Source: Desulfovibrio sp. (lineage in GTDB: Bacteria; Desulfobacterota; Desulfovibrionia; Desulfovibrionales; Desulfovibrionaceae). Taken from it: DNA of 35,421 bases. Positions 16,793 to 24,176 of the stretch are shown here, in pieces. The stretch lies in the NCBI GenBank assembly GCA_024692205.1, contig JAILMX010000233.1:1-35421 (forward strand). Direction: 5' to 3'. Under the pieces are notes generated by a model, which was not told where the DNA came from, made no database searches, and was given only the letters and a program-made list of their open reading frames with translations. Positions within the stretch are counted from its first letter, which is position 1. Each line of letters starts with the position of its first letter. A program made the position numbers and the translations under genes.

Positions 16793-17392
16793 ATGGACAG
16801 GAAAATCCCTCTTGCTCCTGAACGTTTCCTCAACCTGGAGGAAAACGACGTCATTTCGGCCATGCGCGACTTCGGCTCTTATCTGGACATCACTCCGGAA
16901 GATTTTCGCGTCGTTTATGCCAAGGCCTACGCCATAGCACGCCGCCGCTTTCTCACAGATATCACCGCCGCCGATATAATGTCCAATCCCGTTCTGACCG
17001 TGCCGGCTGACATGCCCTTGCGAGACGCCGTGGAATTTCTGGACGAGCACAATATTTCCGGCGCTCCTGTGCTCAATCGTGACGGTGAAATGGCCGGCAT
17101 AGTCTCGGAAACGGACATAGCCCGCATTACGGGGGGCACTCGCCGCCCATCGCCCATGCACTTGCTGCGAGCCGTGATGCGCCGAGAGTTCGACCTTGGC
17201 TGCCTTGACGAGCCCGTTTCCCATGTCATGACCAAGGAAGTTGCCTCAGCCACGCCGGCAACGCCCTTATCCATCATGATTGACACGATGGGAAAACGAA
17301 ACATCAACCGTTTGCCCGTGCTGGAATCTGGCAGTCTTGCGGGGATTGTCTCACGCACGGACTTGCTGAACACGCTGGGAGCGTTGCAATGA
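16793..17392 (+). CDS. Two-CBS-domain protein
   Basis: This soluble protein of 199 residues has a paired CBS (Bateman) module. After a short N-terminal helix region, the first CBS runs from about 60 (TAADIMSNPVLTVPADMPLRDAVEFL, then ISGAPVLNRDGEMAGIVSETDI). The second runs from about 142 (VSHVMTKEVASATPATPL, then INRLPVLESGSLAGIVSRTDLL). Such modules bind adenine nucleotides and gate partner proteins. Its stop overlaps the start of the HPP transporter gene, so it probably controls that transporter. In several bacteria the two domains are fused in one protein. Confidence 0.88.
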   Translation: MDRKIPLAPERFLNLEENDVISAMRDFGSYLDITPEDFRVVYAKAYAIARRRFLTDITAADIMSNPVLTVPADMPLRDAVEFLDEHNISGAPVLNRDGEMAGIVSETDIARITGGTRRPSPMHLLRAVMRREFDLGCLDEPVSHVMTKEVASATPATPLSIMIDTMGKRNINRLPVLESGSLAGIVSRTDLLNTLGALQ

Positions 17393-17925
17393 ATCTGCTG
17401 CGTAAAATGGCTGGCGGCGGACAGACGCCGCCCCGTGCCGGTCTGGGAGAAATCGCTATTGCATGGCTGGGCAGCCTGGTTGCCATAGCGGGCATCGGCT
17501 TGCTGGAACGCTATGCCGTGGGCGCGGGGGGGCCTCCTTTGCTCATAGGCTCCTTCGGCGCTTCCACCGTTCTGGCTTTTGGCGCCATACGCAGTCCTCT
17601 GGCCCAGCCACGGAATCTTGTAGGGGGGCATGTGCTCTCCGCCTTTGTCGGTGTTAGCACAGGCTTGCTTCTGCCCGAACCTCTCTGGCTGAGTGCCGCC
17701 ATAGCCGTGGCAACAGCCATCGCCCTGATGCACGCCACGCAGACCCTTCACCCACCCGGCGGGGCCACGGCTCTTATCGCCGTCATCGGCGGCGAGGGCG
17801 TTCGTCAGCTCGGCTACTGGTATGTGCTCGTCCCATGCCTGCTTGGAGCCGTGTTCATGCTTGCCATCGCCCTGATAGTGAACAATATTCCACGAAACCG
17901 ACGCTATCCCTTGTTCTGGTGGTAA
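17389..17925 (+). CDS. HPP-family membrane protein, putative nitrite transporter
   Basis: This is a small integral membrane protein of 178 residues. It has four or more hydrophobic segments and the hallmark LHPPGGATALIAVIGG, plus LIGSFGAS and the SPLAQPRNLVGGH segment typical of the family. HPP proteins of cyanobacteria and chloroplasts have been linked to nitrite transport; applying that here is inference from family and neighbours (hcp, nrfA remnant). It overlaps the CBS gene by four bases (ATGA). Confidence 0.85.
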   Translation: MNLLRKMAGGGQTPPRAGLGEIAIAWLGSLVAIAGIGLLERYAVGAGGPPLLIGSFGASTVLAFGAIRSPLAQPRNLVGGHVLSAFVGVSTGLLLPEPLWLSAAIAVATAIALMHATQTLHPPGGATALIAVIGGEGVRQLGYWYVLVPCLLGAVFMLAIALIVNNIPRNRRYPLFWW

Positions 17926-18008
17926 ACACCTTGACGGCAGCTACTCGGAGGATAATGAAGAGTGAAAGGCCGCAAGAGTGTCTCTGAGCCGTCAACAGGA
18001 GGTTCCGC

Positions 18009-19328
18009 ATGAGCGACAATCAGACGCAATCTTTTGAAGAGGTGAGTTCTGGCTACAGCATGCGCGAGGCTATTGCCGAGGCAAAGCGCTGCCTGCGCTG
18101 CAAGACGCCCCAGTGCAGAACGGGCTGTCCCATCGGCAATGACATTCCTGACTGGATTCACGAGCTTTCCATGGGCAACCTTGGCAACGCCATGCGCATC
18201 ATCAACGGTCGCAGCAATTTGCCGGCGGTGTGCGGTCGCGTATGCGCCCATGAACGGCAGTGCGAGGGGCATTGCATTCTGGGGAAGAAAGACCGCCCCG
18301 TGCGCATCGGCAAACTGGAGCGTTTCATTGCCGATTTTGACGGCGAAATGGGATTGATTCACGAACCGTTGGCGCAGAAAACGCGCGGCAAAGTGGCCGT
18401 CATCGGTTCCGGCCCGGCAGGGCTGACCATAGCCGGCGACCTTGCGCGCCTTGGCTTCATGGTGGAAATCTTTGAGATGCAGCCGGAGGCCGGCGGCCTG
18501 CTCATGTTCGGGATCCCCGACTATCGCCTGCCCAAGGATGTCGTGCGCCGCGAAATACGAAAGATTGAGGAGCTTGGCGTCGTGGTGCGCTGCAATGCCA
18601 CCATCGGCAGGGATTATACCGTCGACGACCTGTTCGATCGCGGCTTCGACGCCATTTTCATGGGCACGGGGACGGGCAAGCCCCGTATGCTGGACATCCC
18701 AGGCAACAGCCTTGAGGGCGTGCATCAGGCGATAGATCTGTTGCGGCTTGTCAGCCTGCACCGGGCGGGCAGCATCAGCCGCGAGGAAGTGCCGGTGAAG
18801 GCCGGGCAGCGGGTTTTTGTCATCGGCTGCGGAAACACCGCCATGGACGCAGCCCGTACCGCCCTGCGCATGGGCGCAACCGACGTGCAGGTGATCTTCC
18901 ACCGCACCATCAATGAAATGAGCGCGTTACGCGCCGAATATGACGACGCGGTTAAAGAGGGCGTCGGTTTCAACTGGCAGTCGGTCATCACGGCGATCAA
19001 CGGAGAAGACGGCGCTGTCCGCTCCGTGGTTTTTGAATGCCAAGGGGAACGGCGAGAGGAAAGGGCCGACATCGTCATCATGGCGGTGGGGCAGGTTCCC
19101 GCCAGCCGCATTGTTTCCACCACCAAGGGCATAGAGGTGGACGAGCGCGGCTATGTGCTGATTCGGGAAATGCCGTACGGCATGACAACGCGGAAAGGCG
19201 TTTTTGCCGGAGGAGACGTGGCCAACCATCCCGCCACGGTGGTAACCGCCATGCAGCAGGCTAAAAAGGTCGTCGAGGGCATTGTGCGCTACGTTGACGC
19301 CATCAAACTGCTGGAGGCGATCAACTAG
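18009..19328 (+). CDS. GltD-like FAD/NAD(P) oxidoreductase
   Basis: This is a flavoprotein of 439 residues with the plan of the small subunit of glutamate synthase. An N-terminal Fe-S module has CLRCKTPQCRTGCP and CGRVCAHERQCEGHC. An FAD-binding Rossmann motif VIGSGPAGLTIAGDLARLG follows near 130. The NAD(P)-binding fold VIGCGNTAMDAARTAL lies near 275, and the FAD-closing segment GVFAGGDV near 395. AGGAGG precedes the ATG. No GltB-type large subunit is present, so it more likely feeds NAD(P)H electrons to other redox partners, such as the ferredoxin trio downstream or Hcp. That partnership is inference. Confidence 0.85.
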   Translation: MSDNQTQSFEEVSSGYSMREAIAEAKRCLRCKTPQCRTGCPIGNDIPDWIHELSMGNLGNAMRIINGRSNLPAVCGRVCAHERQCEGHCILGKKDRPVRIGKLERFIADFDGEMGLIHEPLAQKTRGKVAVIGSGPAGLTIAGDLARLGFMVEIFEMQPEAGGLLMFGIPDYRLPKDVVRREIRKIEELGVVVRCNATIGRDYTVDDLFDRGFDAIFMGTGTGKPRMLDIPGNSLEGVHQAIDLLRLVSLHRAGSISREEVPVKAGQRVFVIGCGNTAMDAARTALRMGATDVQVIFHRTINEMSALRAEYDDAVKEGVGFNWQSVITAINGEDGAVRSVVFECQGERREERADIVIMAVGQVPASRIVSTTKGIEVDERGYVLIREMPYGMTTRKGVFAGGDVANHPATVVTAMQQAKKVVEGIVRYVDAIKLLEAIN

Positions 19329-19485
19329 CTAGAGTTCGATGAAAGCGGGAAGTCTTCCATGAAAACTGTTGCTTGCCTTCATTTTAACGCGGATGCGGCA
19401 TGACCTGGGACATATCCCACTTCTAAGCAATCAACTCTTCTATACCTTTTGGATGATCGCTTATCGAATACGAGGAGATCAGCTT

Positions 19486-19692
19486 ATGCCTTCCCCACGC
19501 CATGCACAGGTCGAACGCGAAAGGTGCGTATCCTGTGGTAGCTGCGCAAATGAATGCCCCCGCGATGCCATCTCGGTATGGCGCGGCTGCTTTGCCATCG
19601 TGGATAGAGCCAAATGCATCGGATGTGGGAAATGCGTCCGTGTCTGTCCCGCAGACTGCATATCCATCGTCAAGCGGGAGGTTGCGCATTGA
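19486..19692 (+). CDS. 2[4Fe-4S] ferredoxin
   Basis: This small electron carrier of 68 residues has two cluster motifs, CVSCGSCANECP and CIGCGKCVRVCP. The ATG at 19486 has AGGAG eight bases upstream. A longer in-frame reading from 19369 adds residues without similarity. Its last codons overlap the next gene's start. In HcpR regulons a ferredoxin commonly accompanies hcp, and this may be the equivalent here. A short palindrome TGGGA-CATA-TCCCA lies upstream at 19406-19419. Confidence 0.85.
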   Translation: MPSPRHAQVERERCVSCGSCANECPRDAISVWRGCFAIVDRAKCIGCGKCVRVCPADCISIVKREVAH

Positions 19693-20282
19693 AGAAAAAA
19701 AACTGGTACGAATGGCTATGGCTATGGCCAGTGGCCTATTTTTCCCTGGGCTTCTTCAACATTCTGTTCGCATGGCTGGGGATGATCGATTTCCTGCTCC
19801 CGCTTTTCATAGCCATCTTTTTCGGCAACAAATGGTTCTGCAACAATATATGCGGCCGGGCTCAGTTTTTTGTGTTCTTGCCCAGGTTTTTTAAATGCTC
19901 AAGGCAAAAGGTTGCTCCCAGATGGATGTCTTCAGCATTGTTCCGATATGGCTTCCTGGCATTTTTCCTGGCAATGTTCGGCAGCATCATCCATCAGTCC
20001 ATCATGGTCTTTAATGGAGTTTCATCTCTCAGGCAGGCTGTGACGCTTCTCTGGACCTTTCAAATCCCTTGGCGATGGGCATACGCCCAAGGAAACGGCT
20101 CCGACTGGTCAGCGCAGTTCAGTTATGGCTTTTACAGTCTCATGCTGACATCTGTCATCATCGGTCTGATAGTCATGGTCCTTTACCGCCCGCGCACATG
20201 GTGTTCCTTTTGCCCCATGGGCAGCATGACCCAGCTTATATGCAAGGCAAAGCAAAAGGGGAAATACCCGCCGGAAGACTGA
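19689..20282 (+). CDS. NapH-like membrane protein without ferredoxin domain
   Basis: This is an integral membrane protein of 197 residues with about four spans and two CxxxC-type motifs, CNNICGRAQFF and CSFCPMGSMTQL, which resemble the cysteine pairs of NapH/CcoG. It lacks the C-terminal ferredoxin clusters of that family; these may be supplied by the ferredoxin encoded just upstream. The start is TTG at 19689 with GGGAGG seven bases before it, overlapping the ferredoxin stop. No other start fits as well. It is the second member of a three-gene Fe-S operon. Confidence 0.78.
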   Translation: MKKKNWYEWLWLWPVAYFSLGFFNILFAWLGMIDFLLPLFIAIFFGNKWFCNNICGRAQFFVFLPRFFKCSRQKVAPRWMSSALFRYGFLAFFLAMFGSIIHQSIMVFNGVSSLRQAVTLLWTFQIPWRWAYAQGNGSDWSAQFSYGFYSLMLTSVIIGLIVMVLYRPRTWCSFCPMGSMTQLICKAKQKGKYPPED

Positions 20283-20307
20283 ATCAAGAGGAGAGAGGGG
20301 GATTGAA

Positions 20308-21018
20308 ATGATTCGTAAAATCATCCGCATAGATGAGAAAAAATGCGATGGCTGCGGGCTATGCGCTGAAGCATGTCATGAAGGCGCCATCGATATTGTG
20401 GACGGGAAGGCGAGACTTGCGCGCGAGAGCTTCTGCGACGGCCTTGGAGACTGCCTGCCGAACTGCCCGTCCGGGGCGATAACGTTTGAAGAGCGGGAGG
20501 CCCCTGAATACGACGAGGATGCCGTGCGGCGGGCAAAGGAACAGAAGGGGGTTGCAGAGAATAATGCCATCAAGAAGAGCGCCTGCCCCGGTTCAAGCCT
20601 TTTGCGTATCACGAATGGAGAAAATGCGGCTCCCGCATCCACTGCGAATCCGGTATCTCGGCTTGCGCAGTGGCCATGCCAGATAAAGCTTGTGCCCACG
20701 CAGGCCCCTTTCTTCGACGGAGCTAAACTTCTCATCGCCGCGGATTGCACCGCCTTCGCCTTCGCCGGCATGCATGAAGGATTCATGAAGGGCAAGGTCA
20801 CCGTCATCGGGTGCCCTAAGCTCGACGCTGTGGATTACAGCGAGAAGCTTACCGCGATCATCAGGGACAACGCTATAAAGAGCGTCACAATCGTCCGGAT
20901 GGACGTTCCCTGCTGCGGAGGTCTGCAGCGTGCAGCGGAAAATGCTCTCAAAAACAGCGGCAAATTCATTCCGTGGCAGGTCGCGACAATCACGCGAGAC
21001 GGCACTATTCTGGAGTAG
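20308..21018 (+). CDS. Dicluster ferredoxin-domain protein
   Basis: This soluble Fe-S protein of 236 residues has CDGCGLCAEACHEGA near 13 and the divergent second motif CDGLGDCLPNCPSGA, where the first spacing is longer. A linker of about 40 residues follows. The C-terminal domain (about 120-236) has conserved-looking cysteines in AADCTAFAF, GCPKLD and VPCCGGL. I recognise this plan as a family often found beside hcp in anaerobes, but its function is unknown. An electron shuttle or sensor for the upstream membrane protein is possible. AGAGGGGG precedes the ATG. Confidence 0.78.
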   Translation: MIRKIIRIDEKKCDGCGLCAEACHEGAIDIVDGKARLARESFCDGLGDCLPNCPSGAITFEEREAPEYDEDAVRRAKEQKGVAENNAIKKSACPGSSLLRITNGENAAPASTANPVSRLAQWPCQIKLVPTQAPFFDGAKLLIAADCTAFAFAGMHEGFMKGKVTVIGCPKLDAVDYSEKLTAIIRDNAIKSVTIVRMDVPCCGGLQRAAENALKNSGKFIPWQVATITRDGTILE

Positions 21019-21154
21019 CGTATGGACATGACTGCTTGAAAACCATTGAAGAAATGCCTCATGACAAAGGGCGCATGGTGCGGTCGCTCAACCTCGCAGT
21101 TTTCGCTTTTTTTCCGCAGTACACTTTCTCCATGCCCCGGTCCACTTTTTTTCT

Positions 21155-21508
21155 TACGACGCGCTCATGGCCGAAGCCCGCAAGATGGTGCGCAAGGGCC
21201 AGTTCTTCTGGGATATGGTCTCCGCCGAGAACAGCATAGGCTTCCACAACCCGGCCAGGACTCTGGACACCCTCATGAGCTCGATGGATTACAGCCAGCG
21301 GGCTGTTGCCCTCTGCCTTGAGGCCACAAACGGCGGCATCACGGCAGGCGTCACCGGTGACATCATCACGCTCGTGCCCCCCATCAAGGAGCACAGCCGC
21401 AAGCTTCAGCAGGATCCGGAGCATCTGAAGAGCCACAAGTGGCTGACCTACCTGCCCCTGCTGCCCAAGGCCGACCCGGTGTGGGACGGCAACAAGCGCA
21501 TCAAGTAG
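21155..21508 (+). pseudogene. 3' remnant of a cytochrome c nitrite reductase gene (nrfA-like)
   Basis: The 113-residue reading frame from 21167 closely resembles only the C-terminal end of NrfA, the ammonia-forming nitrite reductase: AEARKMVRKGQFFWDMVSAE, GFHNPARTLDTL and a tail ending KADPVWDGNKRIK. The similarity extends a few codons upstream (YDAL) and then stops. None of the CxxCH or CxxCK haem motifs, nor a signal peptide, is present. The preceding gene ends only about 140 bases earlier, so the missing 5' part (over 1 kb) is not in place. It is still followed by a good terminator. I read it as a deletion scar; a short expressed protein is less likely. Confidence 0.75.
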
Positions 21509-21536
21509 ACGGATATGGCATCGCCGCGATATGCAG

Positions 21537-21563
21537 GAGGCCCCTCGATGAGGGGCCTCTTTT
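21537..21563 (+). terminator. Rho-independent terminator after the nrfA remnant
   Basis: GAGGCCCCTC pairs with GAGGGGCCTC around a short GAT loop, followed by TTTT. It survives although the gene it served is truncated. Confidence 0.85.
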
Positions 21564-21648
21564 CTGCTCGACGGCGTTACGGGCACACTCGTTTCTTGTG
21601 TTCCACCGCGCAGCGGCTACCGCAGGGCGAAGCAGACGGTGACGGATC

Positions 21649-23019
21649 TCAACGCCCTGTCAGTCCGGCGCGTTTCTCGACGAGCGCTACGACGCGGTCT
21701 ATCTGCCGCCCGAGGCTCGTCTTGCGGGACATCTCCCGCTCAAGGGCGGTTATGCCTTCCAGCACCGTCGAATGGCGACGGTTGAAGATCTGGCCGATCT
21801 CGCGCAGGGGCATGTCGGTGTGCTTTCGGGCGAGGTAAAAGACCGTGTTGCGGCCGATGACGCACTCCTGCCGGCGCGAGCGCGAATTGAGGGCGGATTC
21901 CTCCAGACCGTAGCTTTCGCAGACAAACCGGATCATCGCGGCGATGTCGGGCGTATCGGAGACGTCGGCGTAGTCGGCGAGGACCTCCAGAGCGAGGTCG
22001 CAGGTGATCTCCGTATGGAGGGTTTTTGCGCGGAAGGCCAGACTCCCCAGGCATGATTCGAGCTGACGCACGTCGCCGTGCAGCCGTTCGGCGAGAAGGT
22101 CGCAGACCTTCTCCGTCAGACGCACGGAAATGGCGGCCGCCTTGCGCATGAGAATGTCGCGCCGCATGTCGCGATCAGGCCGGTCGATATGCGTCAGAAC
22201 GCCCGAGCAGAACTGCGAGACGAGCTGGTTGTCGACCTTCTGCAACTCTCTGGGAGAGAAGGACGAAGTGTACACGACGCGCCCGCCCCGATCCTGAATG
22301 CCCTTCACCACGAAAAGCGCCGTCTCCTGCATCTTGGGCTTGCCCTGCAGAAAATGCACGTCTTCGAAGAGCAGCACGTCCAGATGGCGAAGATTGTCCT
22401 TGAAATCCTCCAGGGCGCTGCTCTTCAGGGCGGCGATGAAACGAGAAGCAAAATCCCCTCCCGTCATGTAGGCAATGCGCCTGCCGCAACTCTTGCGGGA
22501 GATGTCCTGGCCCATGGAGTGCGCGAGGTGCGTCTTGCCGAGGCCTGCGGTTGCGTTAACGAAAAGAGTGCGAACATCGCCGTTCGCGCGGCATACGTCC
22601 TGAGCGGCGGCGACGGCGAGCGTGTTGCTCGGCCCGACCACGAAATCATCGAAGCCGAAACGCCATTTCGGCAGAGGCGCGGTCGCCGGCACGGGCATGG
22701 GCAGGACGCACTGCGTCGGGACGGCCAGGTCGGTACGGGATGCAGCAGGCGCAGCGGCCGAAGCGCATGGAACGGCAGGGGCGGGAGCCGCCACGCGTAT
22801 GTCGACGCGCGCCTTGTCGCCGAGAACGGGGCGGGCACAGGCCTCGATGGATTTGCGCAAGCGTGAGCCGAGTACGTGCGCCATGTAGGCGTGCGGCGCG
22901 GACAAGACGAGCCCTGCAGCATCGACCTGCGCCGAGAGAGAAGCAATCCAGACTTTGAAGTCTCCCGGGGACAGCATTTTTTCTAGATTTTTTCTAATCT
23001 TCGCCCATTGCTCGTTCAT
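21649..23019 (-). CDS. dnaA: Chromosomal replication initiator DnaA
   Basis: This protein would bind DnaA boxes and open the origin. An N-terminal domain I and a Pro/Ala linker precede the AAA+ core, with Walker A AGLGKTH and Walker B VLLFEDVHF. The C-terminal DNA-binding domain carries the signature region ARKHTDMPLREIGQIFNRRH followed by STV. The ATG at 23019 gives 456 residues. A GTG at 23043 would add eight, and neither has a strong ribosome site. In the segment equivalent to the arginine-finger box, the usual arginines appear as glutamine (NQLVSQF instead of the common DRLKSRF). dnaN and gyrB are not adjacent. Confidence 0.93.
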   Translation of the reverse strand: MNEQWAKIRKNLEKMLSPGDFKVWIASLSAQVDAAGLVLSAPHAYMAHVLGSRLRKSIEACARPVLGDKARVDIRVAAPAPAVPCASAAAPAASRTDLAVPTQCVLPMPVPATAPLPKWRFGFDDFVVGPSNTLAVAAAQDVCRANGDVRTLFVNATAGLGKTHLAHSMGQDISRKSCGRRIAYMTGGDFASRFIAALKSSALEDFKDNLRHLDVLLFEDVHFLQGKPKMQETALFVVKGIQDRGGRVVYTSSFSPRELQKVDNQLVSQFCSGVLTHIDRPDRDMRRDILMRKAAAISVRLTEKVCDLLAERLHGDVRQLESCLGSLAFRAKTLHTEITCDLALEVLADYADVSDTPDIAAMIRFVCESYGLEESALNSRSRRQECVIGRNTVFYLARKHTDMPLREIGQIFNRRHSTVLEGITALEREMSRKTSLGRQIDRVVALVEKRAGLTGR

Positions 23020-23043
23020 GGGGTTCTTGTAGCGCAGCGCCAC

Positions 23044-23352
23044 CCGCTTCTCAAAAACGAAAATCTGCCGCCCTGTCGGATGGGGGCATTTTTTATCCCC
23101 AAATCAAAGACATCATATCCCTTTGTAATACAATTATCTTTTATAATTATTGAAAAAAAATAGCCCTCCGGAAGGGCTTATGGAACAAGGGTTTTCGTGC
23201 TGGCAAGAGAATTTTACACATTATTTACAAAAAGTTTTCCACATTTTTTACTTTATTTTTCTCAAAATTTCTCAATTTTTCTTCATTTTTTGCGTCGTTT
23301 TGCCAAAAGTTACTGACTGCGAGGGGAAACAGCGTGTCAAGACGATGGGCCT
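23044..23352. other. AT-rich gap upstream of dnaA, candidate oriC
   Basis: This stretch has no convincing gene and is far richer in A and T than the rest of the window, especially 23120-23160 and 23220-23290. One-mismatch DnaA boxes are visible: TTATCCCCA at 23093-23101, TTTTACACA at 23212-23220 and TTTTCCACA at 23235-23243. Being next to dnaA with an AT-rich unwinding-type segment fits an origin. The boxes are few and imperfect, so this is a candidate only. A -35-like TTGACA on the minus strand lies at 23335-23340, without a clear -10. Confidence 0.45.
23150..23178 (-). terminator. Leftward terminator inside the dnaA upstream gap
   Basis: On the minus strand, AGCCCT and AGGGCT form a stem around TCCGG, followed by a run of eight T. 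It lies between the outer-membrane gene's own terminator and dnaA, so it would end a separate short transcript or attenuate the dnaA leader. Confidence 0.7.
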
Positions 23353-23382
23353 AAAAAAAACCGCCTTTCGGCGGTTTTTTTT
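23353..23382 (-). terminator. Terminator of the outer-membrane protein gene (bidirectional shape)
   Basis: AAAACCGCC and GGCGGTTTT flank a TTTC loop with A and T runs on both sides, 16 bases after the stop of the minus-strand gene. Confidence 0.85.
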
Positions 23383-23397
23383 CACGCGAGGTGCGCG

Positions 23398-24063
23398 CTA
23401 GAATGAGTACCGCAGGCCCACGGCGAACTCGTTGTTGTAGGGTTGATTGCCTATTTCATACTTCTGGCCGTTGTTCCCCGTAGTGCTGACCTCGTTGTAG
23501 CCCAGGCCCACGAAACGGTAGGAGGCGTCGATCGCGAAGTTCTCGTTGAAACTGTAGGCCACGCCGGCGCCGACATTCCACGCGAAGTTTGTGCTGCGGT
23601 CGTCGGCTGAATAGCGGTTGCCACCCACCTTGATGTCGTAACCCGTGTAGTTGAAGGCCATGCCGAGGCCGCCGCCGACATAGGGCGTGAACGCGGTGGA
23701 ATTATGGAAATCCCAGAAAAGGTTGGCGAACAGGGTGGTATTGTTCCACGTGCCTTTCACTTTATCGAAGCGCCCGCCAGTCCAAGAGCTCTCGCTGTTG
23801 CCGCGCAGGGCGAATTCCAACTCTGCGCGCAAGGGAGCGCCGAACTGAGGATAAAAGTCAAAGCCGGCGGCCAGGGCGCCGCCCAGGGTGAACTGGCTGT
23901 AATCGGACACATCCGAACCCGAAAGGGAGTGGGAGCGCTCGACCCTGCCCGTATCCTGAATGGTCATCAGGAATTTCGGCGCGATGTACATGCCCTGGGC
24001 CTGCGCAAGGCCGGGGAGCATAAGGGCTGCGGAAAGAGCCAGTGCGGCAAGCATTCGTTTCAT
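23398..24063 (-). CDS. Outer-membrane beta-barrel protein
   Basis: This is a small barrel of 221 residues. A signal peptide (MKRMLAALALSAALMLPGLAQA, cleaved near 22) precedes alternating amphipathic strands rich in Tyr, Phe, Asn and Gly. It ends in VGLRYSF, the terminal Phe expected for BAM-dependent insertion. Segments such as FTPYVGGGLGMAFNY and NVGAGVAYSFNENFAIDASYRFVGLGY match Opa/OmpX-type eight-strand barrels. GGAGG lies before the ATG and a terminator follows. Its ligand or role (adhesion, surface resistance) cannot be told. Confidence 0.85.
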   Translation of the reverse strand: MKRMLAALALSAALMLPGLAQAQGMYIAPKFLMTIQDTGRVERSHSLSGSDVSDYSQFTLGGALAAGFDFYPQFGAPLRAELEFALRGNSESSWTGGRFDKVKGTWNNTTLFANLFWDFHNSTAFTPYVGGGLGMAFNYTGYDIKVGGNRYSADDRSTNFAWNVGAGVAYSFNENFAIDASYRFVGLGYNEVSTTGNNGQKYEIGNQPYNNEFAVGLRYSF

Positions 24064-24176
24064 CTCGTTTCCTCCAAAAGCTTTGCCTCTTCTATAATAG
24101 TGATTTTTCTTTCAACCACTTTCAAGATAAAGTCAAGACTTTTTTTAGAAACGAGCGCTTCTCCTCCTCACAGCAT

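Noticed and set aside
18009-19328. Naming the flavoprotein gltD
   Set aside because: The domains fit, but there is no GltB subunit and the context is nitrogen-oxide stress, so the symbol would mislead.
23150-23401. Possible 83-codon plus-strand gene rich in Phe and Lys
   Set aside because: It is composed of AT-rich origin-like sequence and terminator hairpins, with no ribosome site or similarity.
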